DNA of 64,000 bases from Gluconobacter cerinus (GTDB lineage: Bacteria; Pseudomonadota; Alphaproteobacteria; Acetobacterales; Acetobacteraceae), in NCBI RefSeq assembly GCF_002723935.1, contig NZ_BEWM01000002.1:1-64000 (forward strand), read 5' to 3'. Positions 1-8,364 of the stretch are shown here, piece by piece; the stretch's first letter is position 1, and every line of letters begins with the position of its first letter. The translations under genes and the position numbers were made by a program. The notes beneath the pieces are model-generated. The model was not told where the DNA came from. It ran no database searches and was given only the letters and a program-made list of their open reading frames with translations.

Positions 1-969
1 TGACTTTTTATGAAAATCCTTGAACCACTGGGCAAATTTCATAACCCCATCCTCAAGCGAGACGCTCGGAGTCCAGCCACATAATGCTTTCACATCCTCC
101 AGGCTCGCCCAAGTTTTCTCCATATCCGCCACGGGGCGAGCTTGATGTTCTATGCATGCAGATCGCCCGAGATGTTTTTCCAGCAGAGCAATCAGTGTCG
201 TCACTTTTTCCGGGCGATCTCCACCCAGATTCAAGATGCGCGCCTCACCCACTTGAGGAGGAACGTCCATGATCGAAAGAACACCCGATGTGATGTCATC
301 TATATAGGTGAAATCCCGAGACAGTCCTTTTCCCTCGTAAAGGGTGACCGGACGGCCCTCGCAGATAGCTTTCGCGAAACCGTAATAAGCCATATCTGGC
401 CGACCCCACGGCCCATAGACGGTAAAGAACCTCAAGCCTGTCTGTGGAATGCCGTGAAGATAAGCATATGCGGAGGCCGTGAGCTCACCCGCACGCTTTG
501 TAACCGCATAAAGTGAGCCCGGCTCATCCACGCGATCACTCTCTTTAAAGGGCAACGACTGGTTGCGACCATAGACCGAGGAAGAAGACGCATAGACAAA
601 ATGCTTCAACCTTTTCAGGCTTCTGGATACCTCCAGCAAAACAACCTGCCCCATGACATTCGCTTGTACATACGAATATGGGTCTATGAGTGAGTATCGA
701 ACTCCCGCCTGAGCTGCCAGGTGAATGATGACTTCAATATCAGAATGGCCATCCATGACTGATCGCATAGCCTCGCGGTCAGACACGTCCTTCTGCTCGA
801 ACACAAACCCTTTTTGACACGTCAGTCTGTTCAGGCGCGCCGTTTTCAAGAGCGGGTCATAATAATCATTCAGCGTATCAACGCCGACTACCTCCATGCC
901 TCGCGCCAGCAAGGCATGCGAGACGTGAAAACCGATAAATCCCGCTGCTCCGGTAACTAAAACCTTCAC
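1..969 (-). CDS. NAD-dependent epimerase, UDP-glucuronate 4-epimerase type (3' end outside window)
   Basis: Extended short-chain dehydrogenase that probably interconverts UDP-glucuronate and UDP-galacturonate for surface polysaccharide synthesis in the cytoplasm. The N-terminus reads VKVLVTGAAGFIGFH, the Rossmann dinucleotide site. SSVYGRN and YAVTKRAGE follow, the latter being the Tyr-x3-Lys catalytic pair, then LRFFTVYGPWGRPDMA, a signature of this epimerase group. The frame is open for 323 codons to base 1 with no stop, so the extreme C-terminus is missing; the family runs about 330-340 residues. The start is GTG at 969, three bases after the stop of the DUF192 gene, so the two are probably cotranscribed. 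The family is clear; the exact sugar substrate is inferred. Confidence 0.85.
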   Translation of the reverse strand, partial: MKVLVTGAAGFIGFHVSHALLARGMEVVGVDTLNDYYDPLLKTARLNRLTCQKGFVFEQKDVSDREAMRSVMDGHSDIEVIIHLAAQAGVRYSLIDPYSYVQANVMGQVVLLEVSRSLKRLKHFVYASSSSVYGRNQSLPFKESDRVDEPGSLYAVTKRAGELTASAYAYLHGIPQTGLRFFTVYGPWGRPDMAYYGFAKAICEGRPVTLYEGKGLSRDFTYIDDITSGVLSIMDVPPQVGEARILNLGGDRPEKVTTLIALLEKHLGRSACIEHQARPVADMEKTWASLEDVKALCGWTPSVSLEDGVMKFAQWFKDFHKKS

Positions 970-972
970 GTA

Positions 973-1464
973 TCAGTGCTTCAGTGCCGGGCTACTTACG
1001 GTATCCCCTACGCGGATACCCAACTCTTCCGTAACCCCTCCAGCAAGCTCAAGCGTGTTGGCCACAACCCCGTCACTACTCAGGATTGCCTCACTCAGCG
1101 GAACCGCCTTCTCCGCAATGGCATGAACATGATTGGTGGAATCAATGAAAACGATATCGAGGGATACCAGTGTGTTTCTCATCCACATGTCCGAAACCTG
1201 CGGCTGCGGCCAAAGGAAAAGCATTCCCTTGTTTTTGGGCAGCTCCTTACGGAACATTTCGCCTACTTCCTGTTCCCTGTATGTTTTGGCCAACTCCACC
1301 GTAAACGAGTGCTTAACCCCGTCTTGCGTCGTGATTGTCAAAGGTGCTGTCGGGAGAACAGGCTGCGCCTGACGAATAGGTTCTTCTGCCGCGTAGGCGG
1401 AAGCCGTCATACCGCTCGCGAGAACACCTATCGCACCTAATATGGAACAAGCCATCACACGCAT
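973..1464 (-). CDS. DUF192 family exported protein
   Basis: A protein of 163 residues from the DUF192 family, whose biochemical role is unknown. The N-terminus is a signal peptide: a short basic start (MRVMACS), a hydrophobic stretch and an Ala-x-Ala site near residues 22-26 (SAYAAEE), so the mature protein should be periplasmic. Family motifs visible are EVGEMFRKELPKNKGMLFL, MWMRNTLVSLDIVFID and the late TLELAGG. I chose ATG 1464 because AGAGGA lies about seven bases upstream and because a longer frame would overlap the hydrolase gene. It sits between the MBL-fold hydrolase and the epimerase on the same strand. Confidence 0.82.
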   Translation of the reverse strand: MRVMACSILGAIGVLASGMTASAYAAEEPIRQAQPVLPTAPLTITTQDGVKHSFTVELAKTYREQEVGEMFRKELPKNKGMLFLWPQPQVSDMWMRNTLVSLDIVFIDSTNHVHAIAEKAVPLSEAILSSDGVVANTLELAGGVTEELGIRVGDTVSSPALKH

Positions 1465-1483
1465 GGGAAATCCTCTTTGAAAT

Positions 1484-2140
1484 TTATCGTTCAGAAACAA
1501 GAAATGGATTGGACCGGCGTTCTTCCCCAATGGTCGTAGGCATTCCATGCCCACACAGCACCACAGTCTCATCCGGCAAACTCATGAGATGTTGGCGAAT
1601 ACCTGCAATCAACGCAGGAGCATCCCCATAAGCAAAATCGGTTCGCCCTATCGTCCGGCGGAACAATGTATCGCCAACAATGGCACGACGACTGCCATGA
1701 TCCACAAACACGATATGCCCTGGCGTATGTCCGGGAATATGACGCACCTCGATATCATGGCCCAGAAGTTGGAGTGTCTCACCACTTTCCAGAAAGCGGT
1801 CCGGAACAACACTCACCATCCCTGTCATACCAAAATGCGCAGCCTGTTTCTCAATACTACTCAGCAGGAACGCATCACGCCGATCTGGCCCGAGAACAGG
1901 CACAGGATCTGATTGAATCTTATTTAGGCGTTCCCGCAGTTCATCAGCGCCACCAGCATGATCAAGATGTCCATGCGTAAGAAGAATAGCCTCAACCGTC
2001 AGTCCACGGAGCTGGGAGAGCAGTTCATCCACATCCCCCCCTGGATCGACCACCACGGCATGGTTCCGTTCGTCCCAGAGGATCGTGCAATTCTGCCGGA
2101 TCGGCGTCACAGGCACTCTTTTGACATTCAAAGGGACCAC
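1484..2140 (-). CDS. MBL-fold metallo-hydrolase, YcbL/glyoxalase II-like
   Basis: A 218-residue metallo-beta-lactamase-fold hydrolase. The metal site is LTHGHLDHAGG (His56, His58, Asp60, His61); further ligands are in RHIPGHTPGHIVF and in VGDTLFRRTIGRTDF. Length and motif layout match the single-domain YcbL group, which hydrolyses thioesters such as S-lactoylglutathione in vitro; the real substrate here is unknown. No signal peptide, so it should be cytoplasmic. It is the first gene of a minus-strand group with DUF192 and the epimerase, and is divergent from ridA across about 150 bp. Confidence 0.82.
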   Translation of the reverse strand: MVPLNVKRVPVTPIRQNCTILWDERNHAVVVDPGGDVDELLSQLRGLTVEAILLTHGHLDHAGGADELRERLNKIQSDPVPVLGPDRRDAFLLSSIEKQAAHFGMTGMVSVVPDRFLESGETLQLLGHDIEVRHIPGHTPGHIVFVDHGSRRAIVGDTLFRRTIGRTDFAYGDAPALIAGIRQHLMSLPDETVVLCGHGMPTTIGEERRSNPFLVSER

Positions 2141-2288
2141 GGTTTTTTCTCCCGCACGGCCAGTTTAGCGATACCTCCCGGCGATACCGCGTCCCACCCC
2201 CTACGACAAGGGAGCCAAGAGGTGATTGACCGCTTCTTAAAGCCGCCTCACTCTGGGGCTTTCCAATCTCGGGATCAGGATACCCCCC

Positions 2289-2639
2289 ATGAGCCGCATC
2301 ATTCGCACAGAACCCAACGCCATTCTTTCCAAGGCTGTGGAATATCATGGCTTTGTTTTCACCCAAGGCGTTGTTGCCTCAGACCTGTCACAAGATATCG
2401 ATGGCCAGACCAAAGACGTCCTGGCTCAACTCGACGCCATTCTTGAAGAACACGGCACAGACAATACCCGCATTCTTCAGGCACAGATCTGGCTTAAAGA
2501 CATCGCAGACCGCAATGCTCTCAACACGCACTGGTCCGCATGGCTCCCGGAAGGACTAGCTCCTGCACGCGCCTGCGTTCAGGCTGTCATGGCTGACCCA
2601 CGCATCCTCGTGGAAATCATGCTGACAACCACGAAATAA
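2289..2639 (+). CDS. RidA family reactive enamine/imine deaminase
   Basis: A 116-residue protein of the RidA/YjgF/YER057c/UK114 family. Members hydrolyse reactive 2-aminoacrylate-type enamines made by PLP enzymes, as cytoplasmic trimers. Visible features are GFVFTQGVVASDL at the N-terminus, the long helix around DVLAQLDAILEEHG, and ARACVQAVMADPRILVEI, which carries the Arg of the active site region. ATG 2289 is preceded by AGGA at eight bases. Family assignment is firm; which subgroup it belongs to is not resolved. Confidence 0.85.
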   Translation: MSRIIRTEPNAILSKAVEYHGFVFTQGVVASDLSQDIDGQTKDVLAQLDAILEEHGTDNTRILQAQIWLKDIADRNALNTHWSAWLPEGLAPARACVQAVMADPRILVEIMLTTTK

Positions 2640-2689
2640 GCCACCCAACCAAATACGGCACAATTAAGGCAGAATGCGACACGAGAAAG

Positions 2690-2710
2690 ATTTTCATTAG
2701 AAATGAAAAT
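2690..2710. repeat. 9-bp perfect inverted repeat upstream of the CHAP gene
   Basis: The arms attttcatt and aatgaaaat flank a 3-base centre in the 171-bp gap between ridA and the CHAP gene. There is no T-run after it in either direction, so an operator is as likely as a transcript hairpin. Confidence 0.5.
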
Positions 2711-2810
2711 TTAACCCTCAGTGATGCATTCTGCCCTTGTCAGGGTTGCATGAAGATTGTTAGCTCCCTGTAACCCGAACGACACAAGCCTATTCAGGAT
2801 CAAAAAGATC

Positions 2811-3536
2811 GTGACGCATAAAAGTTGCCGGAAAACATTTTTCTCTGCCCTGGCGCTCTCCGCTGTCATGTTCTTTGCGAGTCATGCACAGGCCAAACAC
2901 CTCCGTAGTTCACACGGTGGTCATGGTGTCTTCCGCTCCCATCGCGCATCTCATGCGTACCATCATCACACCTTTTCAACTGCGCACGTCATTCAGTGCG
3001 TAGCTTATGCAAAAGAAGCATCTGCCGTCGTGTTGCACGGCAATGCACGGGATTGGTGGTACAACGCTGCAGGCCGATACGCCCGTGGTAACGCTCCGGA
3101 AGCTGGATCGGTTCTAAATTTCCGTGGCATCCGTCGTATGCCTCTGGGCCACGTCGCTGTGGTACGGGCTGTCGAGAACAACCGTACGATCTACATTGAC
3201 CAGTCTCACTGGGCATCCAATGGCATTGCGCACAACGTGCGCGTCGTTGACGTATCACCCAACAATGACTGGAGCGCCGTTCGCGTTGCCCTTAACGACC
3301 GTAGCGGCCGTCTTGGTAGCATCTACCCGACATACGGCTTCATCTATGGCCGCGCAGACGATGGTCGCCAGGCTCCTCAGGTCATGGTCGCTCGCGAAAG
3401 CCATGCAACCACCTTCCGTCATCGTGCGATCTTCAGAGGATCGAATGCTCTGAGCCATCCGATGAGCAACACGGAAGTTGCAGAAGCCCCAGACGATGCA
3501 TTCACATCTGATGCTCCGAACCGGTCTATCCGATAA
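2811..3536 (+). CDS. secreted CHAP-domain protein (putative peptidoglycan amidase/peptidase)
   Basis: A 241-residue exported protein. From GTG 2811 the N-terminus has basic residues (THKSCRKTFF), a hydrophobic core and SHAQA, a typical signal peptidase I site. A His-rich linker follows (HGGHG, HAYHHH). The CHAP domain has its nucleophile in HVIQCVAYAKE (Cys63) and its His in PLGHVAVV (His114), with IYIDQSHW after. CHAP domains cleave peptidoglycan peptides or amides, so a cell-wall role in the periplasm is likely. The first in-frame start is TTG 2757, but GTG 2811 gives a clean signal peptide and has AGGAT upstream. The Ser/Arg-rich tail is not recognised. A strong terminator follows. Confidence 0.78.
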   Translation: MTHKSCRKTFFSALALSAVMFFASHAQAKHLRSSHGGHGVFRSHRASHAYHHHTFSTAHVIQCVAYAKEASAVVLHGNARDWWYNAAGRYARGNAPEAGSVLNFRGIRRMPLGHVAVVRAVENNRTIYIDQSHWASNGIAHNVRVVDVSPNNDWSAVRVALNDRSGRLGSIYPTYGFIYGRADDGRQAPQVMVARESHATTFRHRAIFRGSNALSHPMSNTEVAEAPDDAFTSDAPNRSIR

Positions 3537-3551
3537 GAAGACTTCAGATTC

Positions 3552-3582
3552 AAAAAGCGGGGCTTAAAGCCCCGCTTTTTTT
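3552..3582. terminator. bidirectional rho-independent terminator
   Basis: The arms agcggggct (3556-3564) and agccccgct (3568-3576) enclose a 3-base loop, with an A-run before and a T-run after. It serves both the plus-strand CHAP gene and the minus-strand rlmH operon, which converge here. Confidence 0.9.
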
Positions 3583-3605
3583 ATGCCCAATCGCTCAGAA
3601 ACGGC

Positions 3606-4064
3606 TTAATCCGGCCTACTGTCTTTATGATAAGGATGGTTCGAATTGATAGCCTGAGCCCGAAAAACCTGCTCGGCAATCATCACACGCACAAGCATAT
3701 GGGGCCAGGTCATCGCCCCTAGAGCAATAACGGCATCAGCTCTCTGGATCACTGATCCATCCAGCCCTTCTGCTCCACCAATCAAAAAATATAACGGACG
3801 GCCAGTTTCCTGCCAACGAGCAAACGTGGCTGCAAACTGCAGGCTGCTAAACGTCTTGCCCCCCTCATCAAGGGCAATGACAAAAGCATTCTCAGGACAG
3901 GCTCCCAAAAGCCCCGCAGCATCCTTGCGCTTCTGCTCCATAACGGAGCCTTTGGACGGCGCAATCTCTGTCACTGTTAGCACAGGACGAATCCGGGCAG
4001 CGTAACGGTCAAACAGTTCCCGTTCAGGCCCGGACTTCAACCGCCCAATAGCAACGAGCTTCAT
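3606..4064 (-). CDS. rlmH: 23S rRNA (pseudouridine1915-N3)-methyltransferase RlmH
   Basis: A 152-residue SPOUT methyltransferase that uses SAM to methylate pseudouridine 1915 in helix 69 of 23S rRNA on assembled 70S ribosomes. The knotted SAM site reads [14 protein letters not shown]; the C-terminal part [19 protein letters not shown] and NHPYHK is nearly invariant in the family. Length fits (about 155). Its ATG lies directly after the rsfS stop, the conserved nadD-rsfS-rlmH order. It is the last gene of the minus-strand run and ends at the shared terminator. Confidence 0.95.
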   Translation of the reverse strand: MKLVAIGRLKSGPERELFDRYAARIRPVLTVTEIAPSKGSVMEQKRKDAAGLLGACPENAFVIALDEGGKTFSSLQFAATFARWQETGRPLYFLIGGAEGLDGSVIQRADAVIALGAMTWPHMLVRVMIAEQVFRAQAINSNHPYHKDSRPD

Positions 4065-4703
4065 TCAGCCCTGCTCTTCGTCCTTACCGACAGTCACTTC
4101 GGATTCGATCGAATCCAGATCAGAGCCCCACATTTTCTCAAGAGCATAGAGCTCACGGCTCTCTGGCTTGAAGAGATGAACAACAACATCCCCTGCATCC
4201 AGAAGGACCCAGTCACTGCCATTCGCGCCTTCAACCAGAACCCGGTTGAAGCCATCTTCGCCCAGCTTTTTCTCAATATGATGCGCCATGGCTGCGATCT
4301 GACGATCTGCCAGACCCGTTGCCACAACCATACGGTCTGCAAAGTTGGCGCGGCCAACCAGATCCAGAACCACGATGTCCTCTGCCTTGTCTTCCTCAAG
4401 GCTGGCCGTGATGATGGACAGCATTTTTGTCAGAACATCAGGCTTCACAGGCTCGCGCTTGACGGCAGTCTTCTTGGGGCCAGCAGCAGCAGCCTTCTTG
4501 CGAGGGGTTCCAGGCACCTTGGCAGCCTCGGCCAGTGCCGCATCAGGGGTGCTGGTTTTCCGACGCGTGGTCTTGGCCTTCGGGTCGGTTGAGGTCGTCT
4601 TGGTGATGGCTTTTACTCCTGATCCGGTTCCAGACAGATTTGCCCGGACTCTCGCAACGCTGTAGCCGATATATCGTTCTGCGGCGCAGAAAGGAACGTC
4701 CAT
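4065..4703 (-). CDS. rsfS: ribosome silencing factor RsfS (start uncertain)
   Basis: RsfS (Iojap/DUF143) binds uL14 on the 50S subunit and blocks subunit joining when nutrients are scarce. The core is clear: TASLEEDKAEDIVVLDL, FADRMVVATGLADRQIAAMA, GANGSDWVLLDAGDVVVHLF and the closing YALEKMWGSD. Before it lies a Lys/Ala/Thr-rich tail absent from most homologues. The start is a puzzle. ATG 4703 has an AAGGA but would overlap nadD by 91 bases out of frame. GTG 4517 has GAGG upstream but would drop a stretch whose third positions are strongly G/C, as in coding DNA. A perfectly spaced AGGAG (4616-4620) precedes ATC at 4607. The stop is certain; the listed start is one of these options. Confidence 0.85.
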   Translation of the reverse strand: MDVPFCAAERYIGYSVARVRANLSGTGSGVKAITKTTSTDPKAKTTRRKTSTPDAALAEAAKVPGTPRKKAAAAGPKKTAVKREPVKPDVLTKMLSIITASLEEDKAEDIVVLDLVGRANFADRMVVATGLADRQIAAMAHHIEKKLGEDGFNRVLVEGANGSDWVLLDAGDVVVHLFKPESRELYALEKMWGSDLDSIESEVTVGKDEEQG

Positions 4704-5200
4704 GCGCATCCTTTTCTTTGCGCCAGTATAGCAGCCTCCCTCGAAGGCCGTCGATTTCGCCGTAAAGCAGACGCCGCAGCGCCGTGCAAAGCAGGCGTTA
4801 CACTCCCTGGCCGAGGCAGAATCGCTATAGGCACCATACGGGCCAGCATCCTCCAGTTTTTCCAGCGAGAGAATTGCGCCAGCCCATCTGCTCCCATCAA
4901 CCAGACAAACTGAACATGAGGAAAGCGCTTCTGAAGCAATGCCACAGTCTTCACTGTAAAACGCTGTTTCAGCCTTGCTTCGATATCCGTAGCACAGATT
5001 CGACGGCCATCAGCGATCTTCCGGGCTGACGCAAGGCGCGCCCTGAACGATCCCATGCCCTTTCGAGGCTTGAGAGGATTCCCAGGTGAGACCATCAGCC
5101 ACACCTGATCCAATCGCAGAGAGCGCAACGCCTGCTGAGCCACCTTCAGATGACCATAATGCGCCGGATTGAAAGAGCCACCCAGCAGCCCAATCCGCAT
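4613..5200 (-). CDS. nadD: nicotinate-nucleotide adenylyltransferase NadD
   Basis: Transfers AMP from ATP to nicotinate mononucleotide, giving deamido-NAD, the step before NadE (encoded at 31-33 kb). The 195-residue product begins MRIGLLGGSFNPAHYGHLKVA, the nucleotidyltransferase GGSFNPxHxGH signature, and has FVWLMGADGLAQFSRW in the middle. The usual C-terminal ISATxIR motif is ISATALRES. ATG 5200 matches the family start and lies just after the proA stop; longer frames overlap proA. The Shine-Dalgarno is poor, so coupling to proA is likely. Confidence 0.94.
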   Translation of the reverse strand: MRIGLLGGSFNPAHYGHLKVAQQALRSLRLDQVWLMVSPGNPLKPRKGMGSFRARLASARKIADGRRICATDIEARLKQRFTVKTVALLQKRFPHVQFVWLMGADGLAQFSRWKNWRMLARMVPIAILPRPGSVTPALHGAAASALRRNRRPSREAAILAQRKGCAWTFLSAPQNDISATALRESGQICLEPDQE

Positions 5201-5232
5201 ACGTCGGCCATCGCCAAACGTCGGGATCGTAT

Positions 5233-6489
5233 TCAGCCCCGCACCTGTCCGTTGCCAAGCACTTCGTAGCGATAACACGTCAACTGTTCGAGCCCCACCG
5301 GGCCTCGCGCATGCATCCGTCCCGTGGCAATGCCGATTTCAGCCCCAAAGCCAAATTCACCACCATCACAGAACTGAGTCGATGCATTCCACAGCACAAC
5401 TGCACTATCGGTCCCATTCATGAACGCCGCAGCAATCTCAGGATCTTCAGCGATAATCGCTTCCGTATGAGCACTGCCATGGCGCGCGATATGGTCGAGA
5501 GCCTCTTCAACGCCATCAACAACAGCGATGGAGAGAATCGAATCCAGCCACTCCGTATCGAAATCGGCGGCACTGGCAGGAGGCAAGGTTGAAACTATAG
5601 ATCTGGCAGTTTCATCCGCCCGGAATGTGCAGCCCTTGGCAGCCAGATCATCCACAATGTGCGGCAGGAGCGACGGAGCAATCGCCCGATCAATCAGAAG
5701 CGTTTCTGTGGCCCCACAGATTCCCGTACGGCGCATCTTGGCATCCAGTAGAACCCGACGCGCCATTTCAGGATCAGCACTGGCATGAACATAGGTGTGA
5801 TTCAGTCCATCGGCATGGGCCAGAACAGGCACCCGCGCCTCACGCTGAACGCGTTCCACCAAAGTTTTTCCACCACGTGGAATAATGAGGTCCACGCCCT
5901 CAGCAGCCTGAAGGAGCGCACCCACAAGAGTACGATCGGCAGACGGCAAAATCTGTACACAAGCCGGATCAAGACCCGCAGCCGTCAGCCCTTCAACCAT
6001 CGCCGCATGAATTGCGCGCGCCGAATTCAGGCTTTCGCCTCCACCACGTAAAATGACAGCATTGCCAGACTTGATGCAAAGAGCCGCAGCATCAGCCCCA
6101 ACATTCGGCCGGCTTTCGTAAATCATGCCGATGACACCGAGCGGCACAGCAACACGACGGAACAGCAACCCGTTAGGGCGCTCCCATTCTGCGAGAATGC
6201 GTCCAAGCGGATCAGGGAGCTTTGCGACGTCTTCCAGACCCTTTGCCATGGCCTCAACGCGCCCAGGCGTTAAAGTTAGGCGGTCCCGGAATGCAGCCGT
6301 CCGATCAGCAGAAAGCCCGGCCAGATCCTGCTCGTTTGCCGCAACGATTGCTGCGCTGTTGGCACGAAGTGCCTGAGCCGCAGCATTCAGTGCCAGATTA
6401 CGCGTCGCCTCATCTGCTCGCGCCAATACACGAGCAGCCTGACGGGCCTTGTCCGTCAGCCCTTTCAGAATAGCCGCAGCGTCAGACAT
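5233..6489 (-). CDS. proA: glutamate-5-semialdehyde dehydrogenase (gamma-glutamyl phosphate reductase) ProA
   Basis: NADPH-dependent reduction of gamma-glutamyl phosphate to glutamate semialdehyde, second step of proline synthesis. The 418-residue product has the aldehyde dehydrogenase fold: GVIGMIYESRPNVGADAAALC, the nucleotide-binding ILRGG, and MRRTGICGATETLLID, where Cys is the nucleophile. The late NASTQFCDGGEFGFGAEIGI is typical of ProA. ATG 6489 overlaps the ychF stop by eight bases. proB is not next to it; proC, the last step, is at 18.9 kb. The order proA-nadD-rsfS-rlmH is conserved in alphaproteobacteria. Confidence 0.95.
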   Translation of the reverse strand: MSDAAAILKGLTDKARQAARVLARADEATRNLALNAAAQALRANSAAIVAANEQDLAGLSADRTAAFRDRLTLTPGRVEAMAKGLEDVAKLPDPLGRILAEWERPNGLLFRRVAVPLGVIGMIYESRPNVGADAAALCIKSGNAVILRGGGESLNSARAIHAAMVEGLTAAGLDPACVQILPSADRTLVGALLQAAEGVDLIIPRGGKTLVERVQREARVPVLAHADGLNHTYVHASADPEMARRVLLDAKMRRTGICGATETLLIDRAIAPSLLPHIVDDLAAKGCTFRADETARSIVSTLPPASAADFDTEWLDSILSIAVVDGVEEALDHIARHGSAHTEAIIAEDPEIAAAFMNGTDSAVVLWNASTQFCDGGEFGFGAEIGIATGRMHARGPVGLEQLTCYRYEVLGNGQVRG

Positions 6490-7576
6490 TGAATCGGAAC
6501 AGGAGAATATCTCCGTCCTGCACAACATATTCCTTGCCTTCGATCCGCAACTTCCCGGCCTCCTTAGCACCTGCTTCACCATTGCAGGCCACATAGTCGT
6601 CAAAAGCAACAGTTTCGCAGGCAATGAAGCCACGCTCGAAATCATTGTGAATGACAGCAGCAGCCTGAGGCGCCTTCACACCTGCCGTAATGGTCCAGGC
6701 ACGCGCTTCCTTCGGGCCGACCGTGAAGTATGTCCGCAGACCCAGCAGGCGATAGCCCGCTGCAATCACGCGATCCAGACCACTGTCGCTCAGACCAAGC
6801 CCCTCAAGGAACTCCGTGCGATCTTCCTGCGGCAACTGGCTAACCTCAGCCTCAATCGCAGCAGACACGATCACAACGCCAGCGCCCTCTTCCTCAGCCC
6901 GCTTCCGAACTGCCTCAGAGTGAGCATTGCCGGTCGCCGCAGCAGCCTCCTCAACGTTACAAACATACAGAACCGGCTTCGTTGTCAGAAGCTGAAGACG
7001 CGCAGCCTCACCTTCCTGCCCCTTCGGCACGGCGGTGCGGGCAGGCTTGCCATCACGCAGTGCCACAATCAGCGGCTCCATAAGCTCAAGCTGCGCCTGT
7101 GCTTCGCGATCATTCCCACGCGCACGCTTCTGAAGATTGATCTGGCGCTTCTCAAGGCTTTCCAGATCCGAAAGCATCAGCTCGGTCTCAATGATGTCCG
7201 CATCCCGAACCGGATCGACCCCACCTTCAACGTGGGTGATGTCATCGTCTTCAAAGCAGCGCAGAACATGAATGATCGCATCCGTCTCGCGGATATTCGC
7301 CAGAAACTGGTTTCCCAGCCCTTCACCCTTGGACGCGCCACGGACCAGACCCGCAATATCAACAAACTCAAGGCTGGTCGGAATCTCTTTCTGGGACTTG
7401 CCAATCTTCACCAGAATATCCAGCCGAGGGTCCGGCACGGCAACACGGCCCGTATTCGGTTCAATGGTGCAGAATGGGTAGTTCGCTGCCTGCGCTGCGG
7501 CTGTTTCCGTCAGAGCATTGAACAACGTGGACTTGCCAACATTGGGCAGACCAACGATGCCGCAATTGAAACCCAT
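6482..7576 (-). CDS. ychF: redox-regulated ATPase YchF (Obg-like, OLA1)
   Basis: P-loop ATPase of the Obg/OLA1 group that associates with ribosomes and takes part in stress responses. The start MGFNCGIVGLPNVGKSTLF holds the Walker A motif; FVDIAGLVRGASKGEGLGNQ is the G3 switch region; LYVCNVEE replaces the usual NKxD, the change that gives ATP preference in this family. The C-terminal TGS-like domain includes ARAWTITAG and HNDFERGFIACE. Length 364 is typical. ATG 7576 has GGAGAG at about eight bases; an ATG four codons upstream is less well placed. Confidence 0.95.
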   Translation of the reverse strand: MGFNCGIVGLPNVGKSTLFNALTETAAAQAANYPFCTIEPNTGRVAVPDPRLDILVKIGKSQKEIPTSLEFVDIAGLVRGASKGEGLGNQFLANIRETDAIIHVLRCFEDDDITHVEGGVDPVRDADIIETELMLSDLESLEKRQINLQKRARGNDREAQAQLELMEPLIVALRDGKPARTAVPKGQEGEAARLQLLTTKPVLYVCNVEEAAAATGNAHSEAVRKRAEEEGAGVVIVSAAIEAEVSQLPQEDRTEFLEGLGLSDSGLDRVIAAGYRLLGLRTYFTVGPKEARAWTITAGVKAPQAAAVIHNDFERGFIACETVAFDDYVACNGEAGAKEAGKLRIEGKEYVVQDGDILLFRFNV

Positions 7577-7766
7577 TGTGCTCTCCATCTTTCAGGCCGC
7601 CACATCGGTCAGCCCAGTCTCAGAATTCAGTTGCCCTGTGTTCGCAGAATCCACGCCCACGGACAACACCTGCACCCTGCAAAACAGGCAGCAGAGTACG
7701 ATTCCCGCCCGAGAACTCTCTCTGGCAACGATACCCACACGTTATAACAGTGAAAAAAGCTGACCA

Positions 7767-7787
7767 TAAGAGACCTGAAGTCTCTTA
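7767..7787 (-). terminator. possible terminator after pth
   Basis: The arms taagagac and gtctctta surround a 5-base loop just after the pth stop. On the minus strand an eight-base spacer and then a run of six T follow, so termination is plausible but imperfect. The rest of the roughly 200-bp gap to ychF holds no gene. Confidence 0.4.
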
Positions 7788-7791
7788 GCAC

Positions 7792-8361
7792 TCAGGCCGT
7801 AAGCAGCACCACTTTTGTCATGAACGCTTCGTTCTCGCCCTTGGCAAGAATAGGCGCAGCATCCGCAACCGCCTCAAGCCACCGCTCAAGCTCCGGCTCT
7901 TCCGCCTTGGCGAAATTCCCCAGAACATGCCCGTGCACCCGGTCCTTATGACCCGGATGACCAATGCCCATCCGCACACGCCAGTAATCCGGTCCGGGAA
8001 GACAGCGATCCATTGAGCGAAGGCCATTATGCCCAGCCGCTCCGCCGCCACGCTTGATACGCAGCTTGCCGAAAGCAAGATCGAGTTCATCATGGAAAAC
8101 GGTGATGTCAGCCTGCGCGATTTTAAAGAACTGCGCGGCCTGCTGAACGCTGTCACCCGACAGGTTCATATAAGTCATCGGCTTGAGGAGTAGAATTTTC
8201 TGCCCCCCAAGCGTTCCTTCAGAGGTTTCCCCCCGAAAGCGCTTGCGCCACGGGGAAAACCCGTGACGCCTGGCGATTTCATCAACCGCCATGAAGCCGA
8301 TGTTATGTCGATGACGGCTCATCCCCGGCTCGGGATTGCCGAGACCGGTCCAGAGCCTCAT
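7792..8361 (-). CDS. pth: peptidyl-tRNA hydrolase Pth
   Basis: Cleaves peptidyl-tRNA released from stalled ribosomes and recycles the tRNA. The 189-residue product opens [13 protein letters not shown] and [15 protein letters not shown], where the Asn and the His are catalytic. [35 protein letters not shown] and the GHNGLRSM motif follow, all standard. The gene starts three bases after the rplY stop, a pairing (rplY-pth) widespread in proteobacteria, so they share a transcript. Confidence 0.95.
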   Translation of the reverse strand: MRLWTGLGNPEPGMSRHRHNIGFMAVDEIARRHGFSPWRKRFRGETSEGTLGGQKILLLKPMTYMNLSGDSVQQAAQFFKIAQADITVFHDELDLAFGKLRIKRGGGAAGHNGLRSMDRCLPGPDYWRVRMGIGHPGHKDRVHGHVLGNFAKAEEPELERWLEAVADAAPILAKGENEAFMTKVVLLTA

Positions 8362-8364
8362 GAC

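Noticed and set aside
2757-2810. TTG start giving 18 more residues on the CHAP protein
   Set aside because: It would place a polar stretch before the signal peptide; GTG 2811 has a Shine-Dalgarno and a normal signal peptide.
6449-7747. 432-codon open frame antisense to ychF
   Set aside because: Fully opposite a conserved gene, with low-quality composition rich in Arg, Asn and His; a shadow of ychF.
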